Below are positions 22,807-36,740 of a DNA stretch of 64,000 nt, piece by piece. The notes under the pieces are model-generated. The model searched no databases. It saw nothing but the letters and a program-made list of their open reading frames with translations, and was not told the origin of the DNA. A program made the position numbers and the translations under genes. Source of the stretch: Ochotona curzoniae (taxonomy: Eukaryota; Chordata; Mammalia; Lagomorpha; Ochotonidae); the NCBI RefSeq assembly GCF_017591425.1, contig NW_024466307.1, positions 1,672,001-1,736,000 of the forward strand, read 5' to 3'. Positions within the stretch are counted from its first letter, which is position 1; each line of letters opens with the position of its first letter.

Positions 22807-24456
22807 AAATTAGGTTCCAAATCTAAATAAGAGTTGGACTCTGAATATGATAGTTGCAGGAATGCATGAAACCACTTGGTTTATATAAATTATACATGTA
22901 CAAAAGTGATACATCAGAACCTATGTCTATCACAGATACAGTTTAATTGACAACATTTTTTTAGCAATATGCAAATAATGTTGTGTGTTACAAAACAGTA
23001 TTTCAGAGTTTGTGGACAGCAAAATTAAAATGTTTCAGTGCAAAAATCTATCCAACTGCCCTTCTACTTTCAAATAAGTCACCTCAGCAGCCAACCTCTT
23101 TACTTACAAGAAGACAATAAACTAAAATCACTATCAATACGACATTTGCTCTGTTGGTTTTCCATTAACAGTGACAGACCTGAGCATGTTCATCATAAAA
23201 GTTTGGTCTCCCTTGATCTAACATTCCATCTTGCAATTTGCGACTCTGAAGGTTTTCTGCTCTGTTAAATTCTCACCAAGGTATCAAGGGCCAGTGACTA
23301 GGGTTTCATTGATACCAAAGCTAAGCTAACAGATAATTTAATTCAACTGTTGATAGCAGATGGGAACTGCACCTTCCAAGTAACCAAGTAAGAGATGGAA
23401 ATGATGCGAGACTTCTGCCTAGAACTTCCCAACTGAACTTTAATGCCTTTGCTGACGTGTGGTCTTCCTCTACCACATGACTTCATATGCACTCGAAGAC
23501 AGATGATTGTTTCTCATCTAGCTTGGACTCCAGACAAATAAAAACAACAATAAACACATCACACTCAGCAGCAATGAAAAGTCTGGTATAGAGTTAAAAT
23601 TTTTACTTTATTATTCCGAAGACTTTCAATAGCACAGCTTCAGACATGAGGCAGAACTAGTTGGGTGAGAGGAATCGCTGCACGTGGCGAGCACAGGCTG
23701 CTCTGAGTCCTTGCACGCAGTTCTGACTTCACACTGTGGAGGTGACTAAGTGCTCCCTTGTGACTACACAGATGTGCACATCTGGGCAGCTGCTTCAGGC
23801 TATCTCAGTCTCCACCAGGCTGCTCTCTAGGGATGTGGGGTTCACTAAAATCGCGTTTTTACCACTAAAATGTGCTTCTAGATGTCTACTTGGTTTACTC
23901 ATAATTTTCAGAAAATCACCCTGAATGACCACATATGCTAAGCTTGAAAGGATTTTTTATCGTATACACTGTGTTCATCAACATGGCATACTTAAATGAT
24001 TTTGTTTATTTGCTTGTGATGACAAACTTATTCTTTCCATCTTTTAGCCAGTTAAGCTGTAGCTCTGTAATTATTCATGATTTACAGAAACTCCACGTGA
24101 ATACGAATTCTAGAGTTTCTCCAAGAAACATATTAAAAGGGCATGATTTGTGAAAATGAACTTCTTACGCAGCTTTAAAAATGTCAGCCTTCTAATAATA
24201 CAGTTACATTATCCTTTCAGATGCATCTTTAAGAAAATGAATAAGGAAATACAAGAAAACTTGATGTAGATTCTACTTACTGGTGTTACTTAACACCATG
24301 TTCACAGAAGATGTTACAAGTGCTAAACGACATTTAGGATTCAGGACACCGTCAGGGTCCTTCTTTAAAACTTTGAGCAGTTGAGAACCAGATGACACAT
24401 TCTACTCTGCAATCCAGCCAGACCATCACCTACTCACCTCTCTCTCTCTCTATCTT

Positions 24457-24777
24457 TTAGGGATTTACTCATTTTCCTTGGAAAGGCAGATTTACAGAGA
24501 AGGAAAAACAGAAAGAGCTGCTGTCTGCTGGTTTACTCCGCAAGCAGCTGCAACAGCTAGAGCTGAGGTGATCTGAAACCAAGAGTCAGAAGCCTCCTCT
24601 GGGTCTCCCACACAAGGCAGGGTTCCAAGGCTTTGAGACATCCTCCACTGCTTCCACAGGCTACAAGCAAGGAGCTAGATGGGAAGTAAAAAGCAGCTGG
24701 GACATGAACTGGTGCCCATATGGGATACCGGCACGTGCAAGACAAGGATATAACCACTGAGCCATAGCACCAGGCCC
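24457..24777 (-). repeat. CSINE, full length
   Basis: ttagggatttactcattttc through aagcaaggagctagatggga to ccatagcaccaggccc. A (CT)n run of about 18 bp precedes it. Confidence 0.9.
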
Positions 24778-26180
24778 TTCTCTCTTTAATCTCTTCTTGT
24801 AAAGCATTTTTTCAACAGTAATTACACAGCTATCCATTTTATGTTTCTTATTCTTGCACTTGATTTCAACACCATAAGAACATAAACCTTTTCTTGTTCA
24901 TTGATGTACCCAGAGTGGCTGGTACTCCAAGTCCTTGTGGAAGGAGTTAAAGCTATAGAGGTAGAGGGTGCAGCAGACAGCAGGGCTCCTCTCTAGGGTC
25001 TGCAGAGCACCCAGAGAGCACAGCCTTGACAACAGCCACCATGTGTGTATCTTCTGCTGCCACAAATGTCCTTGGTGACAGCTGTATTCATCTTTGTACA
25101 GCATAAAGACACCCCAACGAATGATTCTGAACAAAGGAGTATCAAGGGGGGACATGCACATGGGCAGGCGTACACGCTTACAATGACCACTGACTGCACA
25201 GGAATGTCGTCTGGGGTTAATTTTACATCCATAACGGATTAAATGACTTCTAATTCATGGAATTATGCATGCACAAACATGTACATCCAAACACTCCACA
25301 ACTTGTGCCTTCCAGGGGCTCCCAGCCTTGATGTGCAATTCAGAATCAATGAGTTGGAGCAGACTTACTTCAGACTTTCTGAAAGGATTTTACGGTTTTT
25401 GGCTTTTAACAGATTCAGTACGTTTCATAGATATATAACTCTAAGAATATGACATTCGTTTACTCCCTACCTTCAGTTACTTTAAAATGTAGAACGCAGT
25501 TTTGAACTATCCACAATCCACAAACACATTTTGCAGCGTAACTGGCAGCCTTGTCTCAAGGCCCCTCCTAAACGCTGCACTGAATCCTCACGTGTAAACC
25601 TGAAAACTCTGAGGACACTGTCCCACATGTCTGATGACGCTACAGTGGTTTCAGAAACACAAAGCTTTGTCCCAAACCAACTAAAACCTTGTATCAGTAC
25701 TTGGCAAGCACACTGACCATATTTTTGGCTATGTTACAACATCAACACCCTAAAGGGCAAGAAAAGCACTAAATAAAGAAAGCTTATATACCCATTAAGT
25801 GCTGCAAACCTAATACTTTCTGATAATTCTGCTTTACAAATAATAAACTACTGGCTAAGTAATCAAGAATACTATAACTACACACACGCACACATCCAAA
25901 CCCTTTCAGGGTATCTGTCAATATACATGACCATGATAACTTAACCTAAACACACAGTATACTCTCAGAACAATTAAGTGCTTGATTTCTCAACATTCAC
26001 TGGTAACATTCACTCCAAATTCATTACCTATTTTGGGGCACTTAAAGCTTCATGTAAATGGAAAAGCCTATTGTGGTGCAAGAAATTTTGAAATCCCTGC
26101 TTTTTTTTTTTTTTAAGGAACATGCATTTTCAACAATTTTTTCAAAGATCTCGTGTGTATGGATTTTAAAAATTTTTACA

Positions 26181-26466
26181 GGCCCAGTGCACTAGTTCAA
26201 TTGGCTAATCCTCCCCCAACAAGGGCTGGGACCCCATATGGGTGCTGCTGGTTCATGTTCTGGCTGTTTGTGGCTTGGAAAAGCAGGAGCAGAAAGCAAA
26301 AATCTTGGGACCCTGCACCCATATGGGAGATCCAGAAGAAGTTCCTGGTTCCTGGCTTTGGATCAGCTCAGCTCCAGCCACTGTGGCCACTTGGGAAGTG
26401 AACCAGGAGATAAAAGCTCTCTCTCTCCTTTTCTCTGTAAATTCGCCTTTCCAATAAAAATAGATT
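26181..26466 (+). repeat. CSINE
   Basis: ggcccagtgcactagttcaa to gcctttccaataaaaataga. Part of the core between tgtttgtggcttgg and the head is shortened. Confidence 0.85.
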
Positions 26467-26564
26467 TTTAAAAATTTCACACTAAAATAAACGTTTAATT
26501 CCATTTTCCACAAACTTCTTAAACTCTTAAAATGAATGAGTCTGGTTAAGTACTATCTTGTTGG

Positions 26565-26880
26565 GGGCCTGGTATGGTAGCCTAGCAGCTAAAGTTCTCA
26601 CCTTGCAAGTGTCAGGATCCCATATGGGTGTCGATTCCTGTCCCAGCAGCCCAGCTTCCCATGCAGCCTGGGAAAGCAGTTGAGGACGGCCCAAGGCCTT
26701 GGGATCCAGCACCCATGTGGGAGACCCAGAAGAGGTGCCTGGCTCCTGGTTTTGGATCAGCTCGGTTGTGGCTATTGTGGCCGCTTGGGGAGCGAATCAA
26801 TGGACAGAAGATATCTGTCTGTTTCTCTTCCTCTCTAAATATCTAACTTTCCAATAAAAATATAATAAATCTTTTTAATA
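26565..26880 (+). repeat. CSINE with 17-bp target-site duplication
   Basis: gggcctggtatggtagccta to ctttccaataaaaatataat. Direct repeats at 26548-26564 and 26881-26897 (aagtaYtatYttgttgg) differ at two C/T positions. Confidence 0.9.
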
Positions 26881-27639
26881 AAGTATTATTTTGTTGGAGC
26901 TTAGTCTCCATTTGTAGACTTAAGATTGCTTTAAGGCAGATCAGGCAGTCAGAAGCAGAGAGGCAACAGATTGAAGTCAAGCACTAGCTCTGGTACTCAG
27001 ATGCAGAAAACTGCATCTGAGATAATTATAAAATCAAATGGAGAGAACTGCTACAAGCTGTAAAATTACAAAAGCCTAAGATTAAGTATAAATCCAACTA
27101 GGCCCTCTGAAGAATGGGCTTCTATATTAAACCGTGTCACCTAATTTTTGGAAGCACTAACAAAAGTATCCACAGCTTAACATTCTGAGTGTTGAAGTGA
27201 TCATAGCAATAACCTTCTTATTATAAGAAGATATCTGGAGGAACAAACAGGCAGAAATAGCCACATGGAGGGTCTTGTCTTTATTCACTGAGCTTCAAGG
27301 AACTCAATGGATGATGTACTCCTTCCAAGCCTTACTCGGTATAATGCTTTTCTTCTCAACAGTCTTGAATGAGGTGACGTGACACACCCAACACTATCGG
27401 AGGAACTACTCGTCCACACTGTGATTTCTAGGTAGAGCACACAGCTCTGGTTAACTGCTCACTTCTTGCTTCTCCTGAGACACACACATCTGACTTCACT
27501 GGCTGCCACTGTTTGAAAACATGCCTCAAAGATAGCCATAAGAATCAATAATCCTTTTTCTTTTACTGGTTGAGATCCAATGCTGCTCTGTAAAACCACT
27601 TCTAAGACAAGATTCAATTCAATCCATAGGTGGAGTTAT

Positions 27640-28255
27640 TAATTTAGTCTAGTTTCAATTGTACATCCAGTTGTAAGGCAGTATTGTTAGGACAGCATGA
27701 AATTATGCTATGCCTTGTGCCAGTGCTTAGCATTAAAACCATAACCACCATAGCAGAGACAGAGGACAGAACGAATTGATCAACTACCCCAGCCAATCAC
27801 TGGCAGTGAAGATTTGGGCAGATGGAGACACCAAGGTGGACTATAGCAGCCATGGACTCAGGAGATTTCATCATGACTGGAGTGATGGATCACCAGCATT
27901 TCAGGACTATTGAACTATGTAAACCTTTTGAGAAATTCATGGTGTTGTAAATTTCTATTTTTCTTCCTGTTATTGATTTTGTATTGTGACTATGTAATGG
28001 AGATTACTGTATCCAGATGTGAAAATGCAGTGCAGTGTGCATCTCTACTTCCAGACCAAACATGGACTAACAAGGAAACTATTGTAATGTATCTTGACAA
28101 TGGGAGGCTGGACTCTGCACTGTCCATGCCCGCCGTGATGGACATGTGACTGAGTATGAAGAACTATATGTTAGTAATGAGACAGGGGAATCTGGTGGGG
28201 GAAGGGAGCAAGGGAAATAAAAATAAATAAATAATATTTTTTAAATATAAAAAAT
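27640..28255 (+). repeat. Probable LINE-1 3' UTR (retroposed sequence with poly(A) end)
   Basis: Ends with a purine-rich tract (ggtgggggaagggagcaagg) followed by aaataaaaataaataaata, the usual layout of an L1 3' UTR end. The body has no open frame longer than 80 codons. Family assignment is inferred from the 3' layout only. Confidence 0.5.
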
Positions 28256-28845
28256 GGTAACTAATGGGTTGCACATTTATATTTACAGTGCCATCTGGAA
28301 GAAACCTCAATAATTTAAATTACGTATGCATATAATGGAAAAGCACAGGGCATTACTTGTTCCTAATGTTCTATTTAAAGACAAAGATGGCTAATTTACC
28401 TTAAGTATGGGTTATTTTATGTAGCACAGCGCCATTATCGCTTTTTTAATCATTACACACTCAGTACTAAATCCCAGCTCAGCCATAAAAGATAAGAGGA
28501 CATCTTAAGCATTTCCTGGCCCAAGGCAGCATGACTTCAAGATAATCAAGCAAAAGGCAGTTATAAGCCATTTCCCACCTCAGAACCTTTTCCTCAGTAG
28601 AACCAGACCATGTTCTCAGGGAGGTGAGCTTATTTACCAATATATTACTGTAGGTGCATGGTTGGAAGCAGCCAAAAATAACCCTTTATTTCTGAGCAAG
28701 AGATGACAGTTTTTTTTAAAATGTGCTCTTCTTCATTCTCCTACAAGAAAATATTCTCTCAAATCACATTTGAGATGAATTCTATAAACTGTTCTCATGA
28801 TAAACAGGAACGAATACCAGAAAGGCAGAACTCTTAAGCGAAGGC

Positions 28846-28869
28846 CTGCTGCTGCTGCTGCTGCTGCTG
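28846..28869 (+). repeat. (CTG)8 trinucleotide repeat
   Basis: Eight uninterrupted CTG units, read as CAG in the HOMER1 transcript, deep in intron 5. No splice-like borders, so not coding. Confidence 0.95.
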
Positions 28870-30960
28870 CATTTCTGGATTGCTTCTGCTCACGGGTCTC
28901 TTTAATGTTCTTTCTACAGGACTGTTCAGAGCATACACAGCACGTAAGGTGACACTGCATTCTAATATGAGACAGCACCCTTTCTCTGCACAACTTTAGT
29001 TCAAGATTCCATTTTTTTCCCCTGGACACCAAAAGGAAAAAAAATAATAAAAACCAAAAAACCAATGGGGGCAATAGAAATGAGGTTCAGAATTATCCTA
29101 AAGAAGAGCTTTACTTTGATTCTTAGGAAATAATTTCATGATTAACCTCAATCTATCTACAACAATTTTTCACTATAAGAATCTCTCAAATATATTATCC
29201 ATGCCACAGCATTCAAACACCCGTGTACTGAGATGGATGAAGACTACCACGCTACGGGTCACTCTGCATCATTCACCTCAGTAACACTCATGTGCACATG
29301 GCCAGAGCATGCTCCAGTGAGAGCAAATCACACTGAGTCACCAAGGAATAGCTCTAACACGAGTTCTACAAGCAAACAAGCCAGACACTGAGCGAGCATG
29401 CAGTGCTGTGTGTCTGGCTGAAGGAGCAGGGGGTCTCTGGTGAACTGTGCATCTGACGACAGCACATTTTGTAGCAAGTCACGTGCACCTGGTACCTCGG
29501 GCACTATGAGTATCTTTGGGGTGTCTTGCAGAAATGGGATGGCTGACCTCTGTGCATCAGAAAATGTTATACAGTTACTTTCCAAAACTGAATACAAAAA
29601 CTAAACCATACAAATTGAAACCAAATTAAGCAAAGCTACGAAAGATGCCTCAATTTTGATTCAATTAAGTAAGGTACTTTCCCCTTCAGGACATGAGAAT
29701 TTCATTTCTGATCTTCCTGCTGTGATATGAAGCAAGTGTTTATTGAATCTCTGCTTCTACTGCAATCCTATTTAGAGTAGAAATATTATCGAGACTTCAC
29801 CCGTATTTAATAACAGTCTTACTTTTTACCAAAATCTAACTTCTGGGCAACTTTATGCATGTGATGCTCTTCCACCCCTCTGAACTGCGCCTATTTCATT
29901 GTGTTGCTCATTTTCTACCACTAGAATATGATCATCTGGATTATTTTCCATCTAAGAGGTATGAAGAATTAACCTGCAACTAAATAAAAGGGGAGCCATG
30001 CAGTTCTAAGTTTTTTTAAATTATAAATTGTGTAAAATCTCTTGCTGAAAAACATCAATGTAAGATTCATCAAATTATCCCTCATACAAGAATCTCATTG
30101 GTCAATCAAAAATAATTTTCTCATTTCTTCACATAAAATGTTGCCTAATATGCAAGCATAATTTGTAAACATTAGAATAAAATCTTCCGATTATAAAACC
30201 ATAAACAGGGCACAGGCTAGGATAACTAGCAGCTCCCAACATCCCTCTGAGGCAGGCCATTCCGCGCTCTCCCGGACCACAAAGGCAGCTGAGTGAGGGA
30301 CCCGTAGTCCACTGCAGATGCAAGACAACTACATTTAAAAGAAAAGGCATTTGTGAACAAGTTCCATTTAAAAGTCCAGGAAGCCTCTCAAATCTTGCTC
30401 AGGACTAACAGCTGTTTTGACTCTTAATAAAGACAAGTTTTTCTCCATAAAGGCTTTTTATTCTTCTGAAAATCAGCAGAGTCAGTGTGACGCCATTATA
30501 CCCAAGGAACAAAACACACAGCCAGTCAACCATCGCTCCTCCCTCTGTGGATCCAGCTTAATCGCACACACAGGAATCCCAGTGGTTACACATCTTAAGT
30601 ACAACTTCATTCTTCCAAGTCAGAACTGTGATGACTGAGTCTTTCAAAATCTTTGTGTTTCTTCCATATTAGTTTTTCTCAGCCAGGGACTTCACGCATC
30701 TTTGTGATTCAGATAAACTTCTCATTCTTCTCTTCAGAAATGGTAACTCCACTAAGTTCCAAAACCAAAGGTGATCAGAGACTCCTCTACCAAGAAAAAT
30801 GGGCTGTTTTTACATAGGAAAAAAAATCCAACTCAACGAACTGATGTTTTCTGGCTTTCAAATAAATAATTCAAAAACAAAACCAGAAGCATTCAACAGG
30901 TATCAGGATTTTGCACAGAAGCAAAAAGTCCAGACTTTTCATTAGAAATGTTCATAAATG

Positions 30961-31265
30961 TTTTTATTTTCATCCACTTAAGTGAGAGAGAGTGAGGACG
31001 AGAAAGCGAGCAAGCGAGAATTTTCCATCCATTCGTTCGCTCCCCAGTGTCTCGTGAGGACTGGAGCAGAGCTAAGCCAGGAGCCCAGTACCCCACTCAG
31101 ATCTCCCACATGGGTGACAGGTGCTCAAGCCTTTGGGCATCACCTGTTGTGACCAGGAGCATCGACTGGGGTCACAAGCAGAACTGTCAGGACTCAAACC
31201 AGCACTCCAGTTTGGACTATGGGTGTTCCAAGCAGCTTAACCCACCGTGTGCAGTGCCTGCTCCA
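30961..31265 (-). repeat. CSINE, diverged
   Basis: gaattttccatccattcgtt and gctccccagtgtctcgtgag mark the reverse-complement 3' half; the end is at gtgcagtgcctgctcc. Core is weak. Confidence 0.6.
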
Positions 31266-31317
31266 GAAACGTTTTCAAAAAGTGCTAATTGTTATGCTGT
31301 TCACTACTGCCTGAGAT

Positions 31318-31425
31318 AACTCTGTAGACCCTGAATGTGATAAGAGGTGTTATGAAAATGCATACTATGAAAAAACTATGCACAGACTTCAAAAAATGTT
31401 TACGCCAAAAATAAATTCACCCCAG
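31318..31425 (+). repeat. LINE-1 3' UTR fragment
   Basis: actatgaaaaaactatgcac and ttcaaaaaatgtttacgcca followed by aaaataaa resemble text I associate with lagomorph L1 3' UTRs. Confidence 0.45.
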
Positions 31426-32379
31426 CTTATGACGGCACGGACACAGAGGTGCTGCTATACAGCACTAACAAGGATAAGAAACCAACTTGGAGAGAGACTC
31501 TTGATATTTAGTGGGTTCTGTGAGTGGCATGAGTTAGAGGTAATCTTCCTTCCTGTGACGCTGACCCTAAGCCCTTCTGATCACAACATCAGACTCCCTC
31601 TTCTCGGTGGGTAGTTAAGGACTGTGCAGGACCACAGCCTCGGACTCGGTGACACCCTAACCTACGATTTCTCCAGAGGAAAAAGAAATAGCTTATTTCA
31701 CACATCCAAAGAGGCATTAGGTGGTATCTTAAACAGGAAATTAGTTGCTAAGTAAAGCTTATCCTGGGATCACCGAATTATAAACACTACTAAGCTACAG
31801 GACTGGATATGACTCCTTAGGACACTCTTGCTAACATTCAGCTCCACTAACGGCATGTTATAGATGCCAGTGCAGCTCTGAAGGAGCCCCTTCCTCATAA
31901 CCATGTCTATGGTTGGTTTCATGGAAAATTTCTAATACTGAAAATTAAAAACTTAAAAAATTAAAACCTATAGTGTTTCAGGTAACTGAGACTAAATAAA
32001 ACTCAACTTAAGGATTTTATATTCTACTTTGTATAGGCAGCCTTTAAAATGTCTTGAAATATGAATATAGCATCCATATGTAGAAGTGTGATATCCATGT
32101 ATATGACACTCTTATTAAACTACATGCAACCATAATTCTTCCATGATAAACCAAGTAGAACACTGTTGAAAAAAATAAGTACTAATAAGTAACCACCTAA
32201 AATAATCACCAGCCAGCATTTCTAAAAAAAGGTAAAGCATGTCTTGTCTACACTAATGATTACACTAAGTCACTGTTATCTGAAATTAAAACCTTTTACT
32301 ATGTGTGTTTTTAAGTAAGAATATGTTTTATAATTATGGGAACAATACTATTATTTAGTCTGTGTGTGTAACTCTTGGG

Positions 32380-32530
32380 AGTTAGATGGACAAAAAGCTC
32401 CCGTCACTGGTTCAATTACCAAAGAGCTATGACAGCTGAGGCTGGGCCGGTTAATCCACGAACCACGTCTCCCACAAAGGTGGCAGTGACTCAGTACTGG
32501 AACACCATCTTCTGCCTCTCAGGAAGTTGT
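32380..32530 (-). repeat. CSINE fragment, diverged
   Basis: gtcactggttcaattaccaa and ggctgggccgg...cgtctcccacaaagg follow the reverse-complement order of the element; both ends are missing. Confidence 0.45.
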
Positions 32531-32748
32531 GAATACATTAACAAATGATGTGGGAAACATGCACTTCGAAAACTGAATAACATCGTTGCAAGTGATTGAA
32601 AAAACTTTAAATAGATGGGAAAATATCCTCCATTCATGCGTCACAGGGGCTAGGCCTTCCACAGAGTCCAAAGTTTACCTACCTATGTGGATAAATATGT
32701 ATACCATTAGTCATACATATCCATAAATGAATATGAATATATATGACC

Positions 32749-32960
32749 TTTATTTATTTATTTGAAAGTTACAGCTACAGAAAGAAAGATCTTCCATCCA
32801 CTGGTTTACTCCCCAGATGGCCACAACATGTGAGGCTGGGCCAAGCCAAAGCTAAGAGTTTCTTCTGAGTCTCCCATGTGGGTACAGGGGTCTAAGTATT
32901 TCAGCATCTGTTGCGTTCCCAGATACACCTGCAGGAAGCCAGGTCAGAAACAGCAACTGC
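32749..32960 (-). repeat. CSINE, tRNA end missing
   Basis: cctttatttatttatttgaa to ggaagccaggtcagaaacag. Head-side part is replaced by the + copy that follows immediately. Confidence 0.75.
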
Positions 32961-32962
32961 CA

Positions 32963-33270
32963 GGGCCACAGTGTAGTGTGTAAAGCACTTGTGGTGCCAG
33001 CATCCCATATGGGCACTGGCTCAAATCTCTGCTGCTTCACTTCTGATGCAGCTCCCTGCCTATGTGCCTGGGAGAGCAGCAGAGGATGGCCCAAGCATTT
33101 GGGGCCCTGCACCTACATGGGAGATCTGGATGGAGTTCCTGGTTCCTGACTTTGGTCTGGCTCATGCACAGCCACTGTCACCATTTTGACAGTGAAACAG
33201 CAGATAAAGACCTTGACCACCCTGTCTTGCCTACACATCTGTAACTTTTTCAGATGAATAAATAAAACTA
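32963..33270 (+). repeat. CSINE, diverged
   Basis: gggccacagtgtagtgtgta to cagatgaataaataaaacta. Forms an inverted pair with the preceding copy. Confidence 0.8.
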
Positions 33271-33284
33271 AAACAAAGAGAACT

Positions 33285-34440
33285 GAGAGCCCAGAAATAA
33301 AACCTCTTGCTTATGGTCAACTGATTTGTAACAGATACGCCAAGACAGTTTAACAATCTTTTCAACAAATAGTGCTGGACTAACCAAGCAATCACATGCA
33401 AAATGATAAAGGGGACCTTTATCTCATATCACATACAAAAATAACTCAAAAAGAATCAAAGACATAAATCCAAGAGCTAACAAAGGAAACAGAGATGTGA
33501 ATGTTTGTGACCCTGAATTAGACAATAACTCCTAAGATAGACACCTTAAAGCGTAAGCAACAAAAGAAAGAGTGACAAACTGGACTGTATTACTAACTAA
33601 AAACCTTTTTGTGCCTCAAAGTACAACATCACAAAAAGCAAAGATAATTCACAGAATTGGAGAAAATACCTATACATCATTATCTGGTAAGATGTTAATA
33701 CCGAAAAATAAAGAACTCTAAGAATTCAATGACAAAGAGACAAAGTCAATTAAAATTGGGGAAAAGATATAAATAGCAATTTCTCCAAAGAAGCTACATC
33801 ATGGCCAAGTATGTTCAAAGACGCTTGATACCATTAGCAATGACGAAAAATACCATCAAAACCACAATGAGAAGCCACTTTACAAGACAGCTGTAATAAA
33901 AAGAAATAACAAGCACTGCTGATGATGTGGAGAGTGGGAACATAAAATGGTGCAGCTGTGTGGCAAAGCAGCCACTGCCAAGTGAACCAGCTCTACTCCG
34001 AGGTGCTGCCCGAGAGAACCATGTATACTCTCACGCACAGATGCTCACAGAAACACGATCCACTGAAATAGTGGGACTTTCAAAAGGTGGAAACAGAATG
34101 CCTACTGAATGATGAATGGGCAGACGAAATACGCTGTCACCACACAATGAGAATATTATTTGGCAATTCATGGAAACAAAGCGCTGAAGCATTCTATAAG
34201 AGGAATATTTCTTAGCATGCTGAGTGAAAGGAGCCAGGCATAACAGACCTCACACTGTGATCCCATTTATAGGGAATGCTTAGAATAGCCAATGCCACAA
34301 AGAAAACAGTGGTGGCCTGGAGCTGGGGTGGGGGGAGCATGCTAATGGATGCAGGCGTTTTTGGGAAGACAACAAACTCCGTGACTGGGCTAGGAACTAT
34401 CTAACTGTACACTGCATTATATCTCAATAAAGCTACTACT
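33285..34440 (+). repeat. LINE-1 fragment: end of ORF2 and 3' UTR, decayed
   Basis: Successive blocks follow the order of mammalian L1 ORF2: ggtcaactgatttgtaacag, caataaat-type text (caacaaatagtgctgg), aactcaaaaagaatcaaaga, tcaaaaccacaatgagaagc, gatgatgtggagagtgggaa, aatgatgaatgggcag, and cactgtgatcccatttatag. It ends in atctcaataaagct. Many stops and indels break the reverse-transcriptase frame, so it is a dead, old copy (L1M-like). The clearest LINE in the window. Confidence 0.85.
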
Positions 34441-34712
34441 GAAGCGGGCATTTAGCCCAACAGCTGAAACACGGCAATCCCACAATGGAGAGTCTATGTT
34501 TGGGTCCTGGTCCCCGTCCCTAACTCCCTGCTTCTCATAAGTGTAGACTCTGGGAATGCACTAGTGATGGTTCCAGAAACTGGACTCCTGCCAAGCAAGT
34601 GGGACACTGGCTTTCTTCCCAGATTCTGCCACTGGGCCCATAACAGTAGTGGCCATTTTGGGCATTTGGGGAGTGAACCAATATTCATTCCGTAGCTCTA
34701 ATAATCAAATAT
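34441..34712 (+). repeat. CSINE, diverged, inserted at the L1 3' end
   Basis: gaagcgggcatttagcccaa to gcatttggggagtgaaccaa. It starts at the base after the L1 tail, so it probably used the L1 A-rich end as target. Confidence 0.7.
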
Positions 34713-35918
34713 TCAAAAACAGCAATGATAATACTAACAGCTTAACTCTAGTGCTAGATACCATTAGCAACGAAGTGCTAGTATTATAACACTGAGCTAA
34801 TTCGTTTTCAGACTGGCATCTTTGTTAGTTCTGCCCAATATGACACATACTTTTGATACAGATGGCCAAGTTACACCAACTTTACCTCTGTCATCTAAGC
34901 ATCAGGAAATAAATTTTTAAAAAATTAACATGAAAGCAAAGACAATTTGTGAACTCACATTTCAACAAAGATTTCAGAATTTCCTGATTTTTCCAGAAGT
35001 ACTATAGTAATTTGTTAATACAGCTTCCTGTGAACTTTCTCAAGTACTGTCACATCTGGGAAGCTGGACGCCAAGGAAACAAGCCCTGGAGTTGAGCGGA
35101 GTGACTTGGCAGGACAGCACTCCCACAACGCCTCTGCAGGCCTCCCTGCACTGGCGGAGCTGTGTGCGCCCACACGACTCAAGGCCTCTTCCTGGGATCA
35201 GCCTCCACTTCCACTAAACGAGCCGCTGGGACCACATAATTGCTACAGCTTCTACCTCCAAAGTCCTAATACCAACTTCCAGACTTCAGCTCAGGACACA
35301 GTCTCAAAAAATGGACAATTTTACCAACATCGGATATAGGGCTAAGTTAAACTTTAAATGGAAAAGGTTAAATTGATAGAAGACAAAAGTACAATGGTCT
35401 CTTATTTTGAATGAGTCACACCTGTGGTATTTAAAGAGCCTAAAATGAAGGTAAGTACAGTAGCAAACTACTTCCACCAAGCTCCAGTGATTAACTAACA
35501 GCTAGTTAACGTGAGCCCAACCTATTACCTCATGAAATAACCACTGGCTCCATACTTACAAGATCTGAGGCTCTAGAATGCACCAGACAGATCAGCCTGT
35601 CTTTTAAAAGAAATTTTAACATCTTCACACATCAAAACGACACACACCCCCACTTTACCACAGACTTGAGCGTTCCTTACTGCCATACACACCAGACTCC
35701 CCATAATGCTGCGGCTTCCAGGATCTGGATTCACACTTTGATCTTGGCCCCAGTTCATTGCTGGTGTGAGCAAAACATGGAAAAACCAAATTCAAAGCAA
35801 AAGCACTGTTCTACCTCCTAGAGCAGGACTGTCGGGACACACACCTGCACTCCAAGGGAACCCCGCGGTATCTGCAATGAACACAGAGAGAAGAGAAGGA
35901 ACTTTTAACACCACGCCA

Positions 35919-36246
35919 GAGGGCAGTGCTGTGGTACACAGGTACAACTACTGCCTGCATCACCAGCATCCCATACGGGCACTGCTTCCTATCCCACTTG
36001 CTCCACCTCTGACCCAGCTCCCTGCTAAACGGCATGGGAAAGCAATGAACAATGGTCCAAACATCTGGGTCCCTGTACCCACGTGAGAGACCCAGAGGAA
36101 GCATCTGGCTCCTGCCTTAAGACCAACCCAGCTCTGGCCACTGCAGCCATTTGGGGAGGGAACCAGTGAATGTAAAATCTCTTGCTCTGTCTCTTCTCTC
36201 TCTCTGAAACTCTGCCTTTCAAATAAATAGATAAATCTTAAAAACA
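35919..36246 (+). repeat. CSINE, full length, older subtype
   Basis: agagggcagtgctgtggtac to gcctttcaaataaatagata. Head resembles the aggccggtgctgtggc type of older copies. Confidence 0.85.
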
Positions 36247-36740
36247 AATACGCAAGAAACAGCAATTACTCAAGACCCATGTGCTGCAGGTCACTGTCCT
36301 GAAGGCAGTCACTGAGGCACTCGTGAGCATGGGCAGGGAGGCGCTCTCCTGCAAGGCGGGTGTCTTGTGTATCTCACATGAACAGCACTGCTACGCGCAT
36401 CAATAACTCAATTATACAGTAACGCCTCACAAGATGCTTTACCAAATTTTAATGATTCCCCCAAATACTTTTACAAGACTTTAGAAAAAAACAAAGGTCA
36501 TTTTGCCAAAACTTTAAAATCAGGAATTTAAGTGCATCTGTTTATAAAGTTAGTGATCATTTTTGCCCACCATTATTTTAATTAGGTCTTACTTTAAAAC
36601 ATACAGCCCGTTGCTCCGTGTCTACAGAAAAATGTGTTAACAAATTACTATAGCACTGCTTGTAAAAGTAGGAATTCTGAAATCTTTTTGTTGAGATGTG
36701 ATCTCTCACAAATTGTCTGCCTTCATATTAATGTTTGAAA

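Noticed and set aside
28733..29074. Minus-strand frame with a run of eight alanines.
   Set aside because: The run is only the (CTG)8 repeat; there is no acceptor/donor context or family likeness.
33285..34440. Possible functional reverse transcriptase.
   Set aside because: The L1 text is broken by many stops and indels and lacks the 5' part.
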